Below, piece after piece: positions 4,906 through 10,205 of a stretch of 10,205 nucleotides of DNA. Origin of the DNA: Candidatus Bathyarchaeota archaeon. Lineage in GTDB: Archaea > Thermoproteota > Bathyarchaeia > TCS64. The stretch covers positions 1 through 10,205 of the forward strand of contig CALGBN010000224.1 in the NCBI GenBank assembly GCA_937877765.1, in the 5' to 3' direction. Every line of letters begins with the position of its first letter. Positions within the stretch are counted from its first letter, which is position 1. The notes under the pieces were generated by a model that saw only the letters and a program-made list of their open reading frames with translations, was not told the DNA's origin and ran no database searches. The translations under genes and the position numbers were made by a program.

Positions 4906-6495
4906 CTACCGTAAAACCATGCCATAAACCATTCTTTCACTGGCAACGCCTGTAATTTCAACTAATCTGACATCCCCTGCACCAATATTATCGCTCTTAA
5001 CAAGAACAACTGGACCATGCAGCATAGGATAGGCAACCCAGAAACGCTGATCCCGGTCATAACGCTCAGCAACAACAACTTTCACGCGATCCCCCACAAG
5101 CTCCTGCTTCTGCCCCATATTCGCCTCCAAAGATGCATCATAGATACGCTTACTCAAAGGGTCTTGACTCGCCGGCGCACCAGAAGGACATTGGGTAAAG
5201 GAAGACGAGGGTAAACTCATAAAACGATAAAGAATAACCCGATCTGATCCCGCTCGCATGCTGGCGTCTATCATCTTTACTGTTTCTTCCACCGTCTCAC
5301 TGGTCTGACCCGGTAAACCATGAATAAAGTAAACATATGGTTTCATGCCCGCCTCTTTCAGTCGCCTCAAAGAAACAAGAGTCTCCGATGGTGTATCAGG
5401 TCTACCCAATAACCGACTATGCTCATCAGAACCTGTCTCAAACCCAACGCTAACCGGCGTATCTCTAAGATATTTACCTAATATCGCTGCAGCTCTTTCT
5501 GTTACCAATGCAGCTTTGATGTTTTCTATCATTATCGACGCGTTTCCAGAAGCAACCTGTGGAAGCCCTGTTAAACCCGATAATAATTCCTCTAATGCTT
5601 CATAGTTTGGTTCAGGGCTCCTTGGATCAGTCAGAGGCTCAGGCACAACAAGCTTCTCTCTCTCATAATCAAGAAAACCCGGAGCGCTTAGAACAATTCT
5701 ATGAACCCCCAGCGCCAATAGCTCCTTTGTCTCTTCGATTATCAACTTGCTTGGTCTACTTTTAGGCGGTCCATACAGACTAGGAACGCTGCAATACCCA
5801 CATCCAGGTGGAATCCCCACTGGGCAATCATATCTCTCGGTTAAACCCGCTTCAGTACATAGTTCACAAAAAGTGCATGCCCCGCCAATCGGGCCAATTC
5901 GTGCTCTATTGAAGTTACTACATCCCCTAATTGCCTCGATATAGACTCGGGCTGATTTGTATAATGGGTAACTGGTTATGGTCTTTGTAGACGGGGGATA
6001 TTCTTTGTATACCTCTTTTGGTTGAAGGGGTCTAAGCGGATTAACAGTGATTTTCTTCTTAATACGATAACTAATCCCCCTTATCTCCTCCAAGTTATCC
6101 GGGAAAACGCCATCACCTAAGCCTCCATCAAGCAACTCAACCAAAGTATACTCTCCTTCCCCTGTAACGGCAATGTCTCCGCCTGTCCTACGTAGCACTC
6201 GTTCCGGTTCTGAGGCTGCTGGTCCACCGATGATCACTGGTCCATCGTGGTTTTTTCTCCATTTTCGTATAGATCTCTGTATCGCCGGAACATCACTGGT
6301 CATACCACTGATCAATAAGACATCATAATCATCGACTCTACCTCCGAGATATTGTTCAACCGGACTAATCTCGGGTTCAAAGCCCTTCGCCTCTAATACA
6401 CCTGCAATTGCTCTCGGACCCGCTCCAATAACATCCCTTGTTGTGAGTCTAACACCTTTACCAGATGCAAGCGTATCAACGATTAGAGGCTTCAC
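4906..6495 (-). CDS. Radical SAM protein with N-terminal B12-binding-like and C-terminal TRAM domains
   Basis: A 529-aa cytoplasmic enzyme of unknown substrate. Residues 1-130 look like a Rossmann/B12-binding-type domain (LIVDTLASGKG, TTRDVIGAGPR, DYDVLLISGMTSD, GPVIIGGPAA, TGEGEYT). The radical SAM core starts at RGC (C192) and continues to GCGYC (C232, C235) followed by SVPSLYGPPKSRP. GFETGSD (351-357) and YFIHGLPGQT (389-398) are SAM-barrel strands. Between C192 and C232 lies an insertion with C207, C210, C213 and C224. The last 70 residues resemble a TRAM RNA-binding domain, suggesting an RNA or tRNA substrate, by inference. The frame is open up to 6660, but I prefer the GTG at 6495. It gives the sequence VKPLIVDTLASG expected at the N-terminus, avoids a 90-bp overlap with the divergent gene, and has a TTTATT box 26.5 nt upstream. 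Confidence 0.85.
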   Translation of the reverse strand: MKPLIVDTLASGKGVRLTTRDVIGAGPRAIAGVLEAKGFEPEISPVEQYLGGRVDDYDVLLISGMTSDVPAIQRSIRKWRKNHDGPVIIGGPAASEPERVLRRTGGDIAVTGEGEYTLVELLDGGLGDGVFPDNLEEIRGISYRIKKKITVNPLRPLQPKEVYKEYPPSTKTITSYPLYKSARVYIEAIRGCSNFNRARIGPIGGACTFCELCTEAGLTERYDCPVGIPPGCGYCSVPSLYGPPKSRPSKLIIEETKELLALGVHRIVLSAPGFLDYEREKLVVPEPLTDPRSPEPNYEALEELLSGLTGLPQVASGNASIMIENIKAALVTERAAAILGKYLRDTPVSVGFETGSDEHSRLLGRPDTPSETLVSLRRLKEAGMKPYVYFIHGLPGQTSETVEETVKMIDASMRAGSDRVILYRFMSLPSSSFTQCPSGAPASQDPLSKRIYDASLEANMGQKQELVGDRVKVVVAERYDRDQRFWVAYPMLHGPVVLVKSDNIGAGDVRLVEITGVASERMVYGMVLR

Positions 6496-6518
6496 ATCGG
6501 CAAAGAGTATGCGAGATG

Positions 6519-6526
6519 AATAAACC
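6519..6526 (-). promoter_or_regulatory. TATA box supporting the GTG start of the radical SAM gene
   Basis: GGTTTATT on the minus strand has its TTTATT core centred 26.5 nt before the GTG at 6495, with no Shine-Dalgarno in between. This is the spacing of a leaderless archaeal transcript and argues against the longer upstream reading frame. Confidence 0.5.
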
Positions 6527-6570
6527 TTGGGGGTAATTTCATTAAGTAAAGAAGCCTCTTCATAATATCC

Positions 6571-7599
6571 ATGAATATACCGGTTACTCTCATAGGGGCA
6601 ATGTCCCTGAGCTTCGCTATCACTTACCTCATGGTTCCAGCCTTCAACAATTACATGCACTCCATCGGGGTAGTTGGCTCTGATATAATGAAGAAAGATA
6701 AGAAACCGATCGCCGACATGGGGGGCCCCGGAGTAATAACTGGGTTTCTTCTCGGAGTCTTCTTCTATATTGGTTTAGAGATTTTTATCACAGAGAGATT
6801 AATGGGACTTGTGAATATTCTAGCATGTCTATGCACAGTCTTGATGATCTCCCTCATTGGTATATTCGATACATTAACCGCCCTAGTCAAAAAACGTGAG
6901 GGTGAAGGCGAGTTTGAGCAATACAAAAAGATTGGAATACCCCGCTGGCTCTACTTCTTTATCCCATTACCCGCAGCCGTTCCATTAATGGCTGTAAACG
7001 CAGGTATCAGCAAATTAACACTGCCTTTTATAGGAAGAGTGGATTTTGGTGCAGCCTACCCCTTGCTACTTGTTCCATTTGCGATTCTTTGCTGCAGTAA
7101 TGCAACTAATTTCCTAGCTGGATTCAACGGCTTAGAGGCTGGCATGGGGTCAGTAGCGCTCCTCAGCCTAGGAATCTATGCCTTGAGACAAGGACAATTG
7201 AACGCAGCAATGATAGCGTTATGCTTCGCGTTTGCCCTCATTGCTTTTCTACGATACAACTGGTATCCTGCCTCTGTTTTCCCCGGTGACTTGAATTACA
7301 CTATTGGCGCTGTCTACGCCGGGGTTACTGTAATTGGTAACATGGAAAAATTCGCAATCCTCTGCTTCATGCCATACATCTTAGAGGCTTTCCTCAAAGC
7401 AGCATCTAGGTTCGAAGCAGAAAGCTATGGAATACTACAAGAAAATGGAACCGTAAAACCACGCGAGAAAAAAATACGTGGACTTACCCATCTAGTCATG
7501 AGTATGGGGGATTTCACAGAGCCACAGGTTACAACAATACTGATAGGTTTAGAGGTTATGATATGCGTGTTAAGTTTCCTCGTAATAGGGTACATTTAA
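6571..7599 (+). CDS. aglH: Polyprenyl-phosphate GlcNAc-1-phosphate transferase (AglH/GPT/MraY superfamily)
   Basis: Integral membrane enzyme (342 aa, about ten hydrophobic segments) that transfers a HexNAc-1-phosphate from a UDP-sugar to a polyprenyl/dolichyl phosphate, the first step of lipid-linked glycan assembly for archaeal N-glycosylation. Visible motifs are KKDKKPIADMGG (41-52), the signature NATNFLAGFNGLEAGM (177-192), and FPGDLNYTIGAVYAG (237-251) with catalytic-type D240, followed by NMEKFA and IRGLTHLVM (H307). At the usual DD site only one Asp is seen, as GIFDTLTAL (D100, T101). The ATG at 6571 is preferred over 6601 because it restores a full first membrane helix. No good Shine-Dalgarno is seen; a weak ATTAAG lies about 26 nt upstream. 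The gene diverges from the radical SAM gene. The exact sugar is not determined by sequence, and the symbol is assigned by family resemblance. Confidence 0.85.
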   Translation: MNIPVTLIGAMSLSFAITYLMVPAFNNYMHSIGVVGSDIMKKDKKPIADMGGPGVITGFLLGVFFYIGLEIFITERLMGLVNILACLCTVLMISLIGIFDTLTALVKKREGEGEFEQYKKIGIPRWLYFFIPLPAAVPLMAVNAGISKLTLPFIGRVDFGAAYPLLLVPFAILCCSNATNFLAGFNGLEAGMGSVALLSLGIYALRQGQLNAAMIALCFAFALIAFLRYNWYPASVFPGDLNYTIGAVYAGVTVIGNMEKFAILCFMPYILEAFLKAASRFEAESYGILQENGTVKPREKKIRGLTHLVMSMGDFTEPQVTTILIGLEVMICVLSFLVIGYI

Positions 7600-7615
7600 T
7601 TGGTTTATCGGTGTC

Positions 7616-7621
7616 TTTAAA
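7616..7621 (+). promoter_or_regulatory. TATA box before the small membrane protein gene
   Basis: TTTAAA is centred 29.5 nt before the ATG at 7648. An earlier in-frame ATG (7630) is only 11.5 nt from the box and would lie upstream of the transcript start, so 7648 is the better start. Confidence 0.5.
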
Positions 7622-7647
7622 TTGGTCGCATGAGGGATGGTTTAACT

Positions 7648-7950
7648 ATGCAGTTCAGCGAAATGGACAGTAAAGAACGCGGTGTACTATTTGCATCATT
7701 ATTCTTGGCGTTGATTGTCTTTGGTTCCGCGACTTATTTGTATCTTAATCCTCCTGTTCAGGTTATAGAAGTAAAGATTTTTGATACTTATCAGAAAAAT
7801 GATATTACTACTATCTGGACATATGGCGCTGGTAAACTTCGTCTTTATGGACTATATGACATAGAAATCGATGAAACATATCGAATTACCTATCAGAGCC
7901 GTAGTAGAAATAACGCTGAAATCGTATTAAACGTTGAAAAAATAAGTTAA
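7648..7950 (+). CDS. Small membrane-anchored protein of unknown function
   Basis: A 100-aa protein with a short charged N-terminus (MQFSEMDSKER), one membrane helix at about residues 12-33 (GVLFASLFLALIVFGSATYLYL), and a 65-residue C-terminal part that looks all-beta, rich in alternating hydrophobic and polar residues (VQVIEVKIFDTY, GKLRLYGLYDIEIDETYRITY, AEIVLNVEKI). By the positive-inside rule the beta domain is probably outside the cell, and the helix could be an uncleaved signal anchor. No catalytic motif or cysteine is visible, and I do not recognise the family. The start at 7648 is chosen from the TTTAAA box spacing. The TatD gene begins 10 nt after its stop, so the two are probably cotranscribed. 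Confidence 0.7.
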   Translation: MQFSEMDSKERGVLFASLFLALIVFGSATYLYLNPPVQVIEVKIFDTYQKNDITTIWTYGAGKLRLYGLYDIEIDETYRITYQSRSRNNAEIVLNVEKIS

Positions 7951-7960
7951 AGTTGAGCCT

Positions 7961-8716
7961 ATGAGGCGTCTTATCGATAGTCATGCGCATATTGATGGTT
8001 TCAACGACCCAGAGACCTTGATGAAAACTAGTAGGAATGCTGGGGTAGATGGGGTCGTCTGTGTTGGTGGCGATATAACCTCTAGTAAATATTCTCTTGA
8101 GGTGGCTCAACGTTTTCCCGGGTTTTATTTTCCAGCTATCGGGGTTCATCCAGCGAATATCTTGAAGAATGATCTCGATGAAGCATTATTGTTTCTCAGA
8201 GAGAATCTAGATAAATGTGTAGCACTGGGGGAGGTTGGGCTTGATTATGCATATGATTTCGCGAAGCCCAAGGACGTGCGAAAAAAGATGCGGGAGTATC
8301 TTGGCAAACTTCTTGAGCTTGCAACTGAAAACGATCTTCCAGCGTCTATCCATAGCCGATCTGCTTACAAAGATACTCTTGAATTGGTTATGGAGGCTGA
8401 TGTGAAGGCTGTTTTTCACTGGTATGATGGTCCGCTTCACACGCTAAAGGAACTTCTTGATGCTGGTTACTATGTTTCAGCCACTCCCGCTGTAGAGTAT
8501 AGTAAAGGGGTGCAGGCGGTGATGCGTGAGGCGCCTCTCGAAAGAATACTTTTGGAAACCGATAGCCCGGTGTTTATGAGAAGTCTAGGGCGGGAGAATA
8601 CGCCTCTTGACGTGGTTATTGTGGTTGATGCTTTGGCTGAGTTGAAGAACCTTGATCGCGATGAGGTGGCTAGGGTTACTACTCGTAACACTGAGACTCT
8701 TTTTGGGTTGGATTAG
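7961..8716 (+). CDS. tatD: TatD-family metal-dependent hydrolase (putative DNase)
   Basis: A 251-aa TIM-barrel amidohydrolase-like protein of the TatD family; bacterial and eukaryotic members are metal-dependent DNases, and cytoplasmic action is expected. All expected metal ligands are visible: DSHAHID with H8 and H10, GEVGLDY with E91, IHSR with H131, VFHWYDG with H153, and LLETDSP with D201. GVHP (61-64) is another family signature. Length matches the family. The HWYDG form at the fourth ligand differs from the HCFSG common in bacteria and is, from memory, usual in archaeal members. The ATG at 7961 is 10 nt after the membrane protein gene and has only a weak upstream ribosome site. The RusA-type resolvase gene follows from its own TATA box. 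A role in DNA repair or degradation is likely but not proven. Confidence 0.9.
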   Translation: MRRLIDSHAHIDGFNDPETLMKTSRNAGVDGVVCVGGDITSSKYSLEVAQRFPGFYFPAIGVHPANILKNDLDEALLFLRENLDKCVALGEVGLDYAYDFAKPKDVRKKMREYLGKLLELATENDLPASIHSRSAYKDTLELVMEADVKAVFHWYDGPLHTLKELLDAGYYVSATPAVEYSKGVQAVMREAPLERILLETDSPVFMRSLGRENTPLDVVIVVDALAELKNLDRDEVARVTTRNTETLFGLD

Positions 8717-8726
8717 GGACAAGCCC

Positions 8727-8732
8727 TTTAGG
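8727..8732 (+). promoter_or_regulatory. TATA box supporting the RusA start
   Basis: TTTAGG is centred 26.5 nt before the ATG at 8756. The frame also opens at a GTG (8732) and an ATG (8735), but those overlap the box itself, so the leaderless start at 8756 is preferred. Confidence 0.45.
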
Positions 8733-8755
8733 TGATGTTGGGGTTTCTCTGTGGT

Positions 8756-9172
8756 ATGAGGGTTAGTTTCACGGTTATTGGCGATCCTGTTCCTAAGGCG
8801 AGACCACGTACTGTTCGTAAAGGTGGCCGTACTTGGAGTTATACTCCGAAAAAGGTGACCAAGTGGGAGGATGCTGTGCGGGAGGAGGCTGGGAAGTTTT
8901 TTGATGAACCGTTTAATGGGCCAGTTGCATTGATTTTAACGTTTTTTTTGAAACGACCTAAGAGTAGACGTAAGGAGAATTATGTGGTTACTACTCCTGA
9001 CTTGGATAATCTTGAGAAGGCGTTTCTGGATGGCTTGAATGAGGTTGCTTATATGGATGATAAGCAGGTTGTTGTGAAAAACGCTGTTAAACGGTATATT
9101 GTTTCGGGGGAGCCTCGTGTGGAGGTTACCGTGGTTCCATTACGGAATCAGTTGAGCTTAGATTCTTTCTGA
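8756..9172 (+). CDS. rusA: RusA-like crossover junction endodeoxyribonuclease
   Basis: A 138-aa homologue of RusA, the metal-dependent resolvase that cleaves Holliday junctions. The N-terminal strand reads FTVIGDPVPKARPRTV (5-20), a common RusA opening. The catalytic region is TPDLDNLEKAFLDGL (80-94) with D82, D84, N85 and K88, followed by the acidic pair D101-D102 in AYMDDKQVV. These correspond in order to the acidic catalytic residues and the lysine of the bacterial enzyme. Length is close to the family norm (about 120-140). The start at 8756 is chosen from the TTTAGG box and because homology begins there. RusA is best known from phages and prophages, but no phage gene is visible here. It sits after tatD and before a tRNA gene, so it may be a resident repair gene or a leftover of an integrated element. 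Confidence 0.85.
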   Translation: MRVSFTVIGDPVPKARPRTVRKGGRTWSYTPKKVTKWEDAVREEAGKFFDEPFNGPVALILTFFLKRPKSRRKENYVVTTPDLDNLEKAFLDGLNEVAYMDDKQVVVKNAVKRYIVSGEPRVEVTVVPLRNQLSLDSF

Positions 9173-9182
9173 GCGATAAGGT

Positions 9183-9188
9183 TTTAGA
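9183..9188 (+). promoter_or_regulatory. Putative box A (TATA) of the tRNA-Ser gene
   Basis: TTTAGA lies about 31 nt before the mature 5' end of the tRNA, giving a likely short 5' leader to be removed by RNase P. It partly follows the RusA stop directly, so the spacing is compact. Confidence 0.4.
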
Positions 9189-9215
9189 GTAGGTATGGGT
9201 TCTTTTGTGGCTAGT

Positions 9216-9302
9216 GCAGGGGTAGCCAAGTGGACTACGGCGCCAGTCTTGAAAACTGGTTCCCACCCGGGACCATGGGTTCGAATCCCATTCCCTGCGC
9301 CA
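9216..9302 (+). tRNA. tRNA-Ser (anticodon UGA), CCA encoded
   Basis: A full cloverleaf can be drawn by hand. The acceptor stem is GCAGGGG (9216-9222) with TCCCTGC (9292-9298), the last pair G-T. The D stem is GCC/GGC (9225-9227, 9239-9241). The anticodon stem is CCAGT/ACTGG (9243-9247, 9255-9259) with loop CTTGAAA and anticodon TGA at 9250-9252. A long variable arm has TCCC/GGGA (9261-9264, 9269-9272), the class II feature of serine tRNAs. The T stem is ATGGG/CCCAT around TTCGAAT. The discriminator is G (9299), as expected for Ser, and CCA (9300-9302) is genome-encoded. No intron is present. It reads UCA and probably other UCN codons. Confidence 0.97.
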
Positions 9303-9499
9303 TTCACCACATTCCCTGTGTCTAGTCCAGAGAACCCATGAGTTCGCCCTAAATTAATCATGTTTTATATCAAAAGGTAGGGCATAAGTTTCATTATTCA
9401 TACTGATGGATGAGGATATTTTAGACTGTTCTAGCATAAAGGTTATTTGAGCATAAAGTTCGTTATCTTTTGTATAAATAACTGTATGGTCAGTAATAG
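9303..9499. other. AT-rich gap after the tRNA with no gene seen
   Basis: No convincing coding region is visible. All short frames are broken by stops; one 14-codon frame begins with ATG near 9410 and has no ribosome site. The gap holds an imperfect 17-nt repeat (9433-9466) and one copy of a 10-nt word, TTCATTATTC (9390-9399), repeated at 9506-9515. There is no T-run directly after the tRNA that would mark a terminator. Confidence 0.5.
9433..9466 (+). repeat. Imperfect tandem 17-nt repeat
   Basis: AGCATAAAG occurs at 9433-9441 and again at 9450-9458, each followed by a similar GTTAT-containing stretch, giving two loose 17-nt units. It is small and may be chance in AT-rich DNA. Confidence 0.3.
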
Positions 9500-10015
9500 G
9501 GAATCTTCATTATTCTCATTCTCTCAACTGCCTCAAACATACTATCCGTACTAATCAGAAACCCTCCAGACACTCCGTTTATAGCAATGGATCTATCACT
9601 AGGCACTACTATTCCATGGTTCACATTCCTATTCCTAGTATCAATAATAGAGGAAACCGGTTGGAGAGGCTACGCATTACCAAGACTACTATCTCACTAC
9701 AGTCCACTTGTATCATCGCTTATACTCGGGGCAGTCTGGGCAACATGGCACATACCATTATTCCTAATACCGGGCACATGGCAAAACGAAATCGGCTTCA
9801 TGACCCCTGCATTCATCAGCTATATGCTCCAGCTACTTCCACGAACATACATCATGACATGGACCTATCTCCGCACGGGAAACAACCCGGCATCAGCAGT
9901 ACTCTACCACCAACTCACAAACATGACAGGCGAACTATTAGACGTCACCAGTAGAGCCGATCTCACAAGATTTGCCATCGAGATAATAGTGTCATTAATT
10001 CTTCTTATGGTCTAA
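9500..10015 (+). pseudogene. CPBP-family intramembrane protease, apparently N-terminally truncated
   Basis: From the ATG at 9587 the frame gives 142 aa; CPBP (CAAX/bacteriocin-processing) proteases are commonly 220-300 aa. The catalytic core is complete: EETGWR (E22, E23, R27), WATWH (H55) and YHQLTN (H108, N112), each in a hydrophobic segment. What is missing is the N-terminal set of membrane helices. The frame stays open from 9500 to 9587 and encodes further hydrophobic residues (GIFIILILSTASNILSV), but it has no ATG, GTG or TTG there and is closed by TAA-TAG at 9494-9499. No TATA box or Shine-Dalgarno is visible before 9587. I therefore read it as a 5'-decayed gene with an intact core. A short functional protein starting at 9587 is the alternative. 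Its coding strand is A/C-rich, unlike the G/T-rich genes just left of the tRNA. Confidence 0.55.
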
Positions 10016-10025
10016 ACTTGCTTCC

Positions 10026-10035
10026 GTTTATAAAC
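10026..10035. promoter_or_regulatory. Palindromic GTTTATAAAC, possible TATA box
   Basis: This perfect 10-bp palindrome contains a TATA core and lies 10 nt after the CPBP stop. It would place a start near 10054-10057, where two ATGs occur, but these open only a six-codon frame. It may be the remaining promoter of the disrupted downstream gene. Confidence 0.35.
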
Positions 10036-10057
10036 CATAAAATCGTTCATAATATGA

Positions 10058-10205
10058 TGTATTTTGTTCTCTAAGCCTCGTGTAGTAATCAGTAAGTGCA
10101 TTGAGTTTGAACCCTTCAGATACAATCCTCAAGAAATCGATGCTGTCATTGCTACTCATTCTCATATTGACCACATAGGAAGAATCCCAAAGCTAGTAAG
10201 AGAAG
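10058..10205 (+). pseudogene. Metallo-beta-lactamase/beta-CASP fragment, 5'-truncated, runs off the right edge
   Basis: In one frame the sequence reads EFEPFRYNPQEIDAVIATHS and on through HIDHIGRIPKLVRE. It contains the zinc-binding HxHxDH motif as HSHIDH (10157-10174), in the context typical of beta-CASP ribonucleases and related MBL-fold hydrolases (NPxEIDAVIxTHxHIDHIGRIPKL). These proteins normally have about 50-60 residues before this motif, including a GxxxEVGxS-type strand. Here the frame is closed by TGA at 10055-10057, leaving only 33 codons, and the preceding residues (FSKPRVVISKC) do not resemble that strand. There is no ATG; only a TTG at 10064 could start it. It is probably a truncated gene, though the C-terminal part lies outside the window. 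An RNA-processing role is what intact relatives would do. Confidence 0.6.

Noticed and set aside
6496..6660. 55-residue N-terminal extension of the radical SAM protein
   Set aside because: It would overlap the divergent transferase gene by 90 bp, has no family resemblance, and lies upstream of the likely TATA box for the GTG at 6495.
9158..9361. 67-aa minus-strand frame containing GIRTHGPGWEPVFKTGAV
   Set aside because: It is the antisense reading of the tRNA-Ser gene, a well-known false protein seen opposite serine tRNA genes.
9390..9515. Two copies of TTCATTATTC and two of AGCATAAAG as a CRISPR or att site
   Set aside because: Units are too short, too few and unequally spaced for a CRISPR array, and they do not match the tRNA 3' end as an attachment repeat would.
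9616..9954. 112-aa plus-strand frame overlapping the CPBP gene
   Set aside because: It lies in another frame of the same DNA and lacks any motif, while the CPBP frame has three matching catalytic motifs.

Overview
The window reads as chromosomal DNA from an archaeon, probably an anaerobe. The evidence is an archaeal RNA polymerase pair (Rpo12/RpoP and Rpo5/RpoH), a four-subunit pyruvate:ferredoxin oxidoreductase in the archaeal gene order C-D-A-B, an AglH-like GlcNAc-1-phosphate transferase, and TATA-like TTTAAA/TTTAAT/TTTAGA boxes about 27-30 nt before many starts, which implies leaderless mRNAs. I cannot fix the phylum from sequence alone. The long Rpo5 and the conserved 192-aa protein make me lean towards a TACK, Asgard or Bathyarchaeia-type lineage, as inference only.

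Layout. Positions 1-2309 (minus strand) hold porC-porD-porA-porB, tightly overlapped, with porB running off the left edge. The operon begins at a TTG with a good Shine-Dalgarno. Just upstream on the same strand is pyrF (2365-3237), a subfamily-2 type OMP decarboxylase. pyrF diverges from an uncharacterised coiled-coil protein gene (3301-3879) across a short gap with one palindromic TTTAAA box. A 68-aa HTH-like gene (3911-4117) follows, and its stop codon interlocks with that of the oppositely oriented rpoP-rpoH pair (4851-4114). Next comes a radical SAM/TRAM protein (6495-4906, minus), diverging from the GlcNAc-1-P transferase (6571-7599, plus). A small membrane-anchored protein, a TatD hydrolase and a RusA-type resolvase follow on the plus strand. 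A tRNA-Ser(UGA) gene (9216-9302) closes this compact block.

Right of the tRNA the character changes. There is a 197-bp AT-rich gap with a small repeat, then a CPBP-type intramembrane protease ORF that looks N-terminally truncated, then an apparently 5'-truncated beta-CASP/metallo-beta-lactamase fragment that runs off the right edge. This looks like a degrading accessory segment beside a tRNA gene.

Functionally the window combines central carbon metabolism (acetyl-CoA/pyruvate interconversion), pyrimidine synthesis, transcription, lipid-linked glycan initiation, and DNA processing (TatD and RusA). I see no CRISPR array, insertion sequence or obvious defence operon. The points most worth following up are the Rpo5 with an N-terminal domain reminiscent of eukaryotic Rpb5, the cysteine-rich insertion in the radical SAM protein, and the unassigned gene pair beside the polymerase genes.
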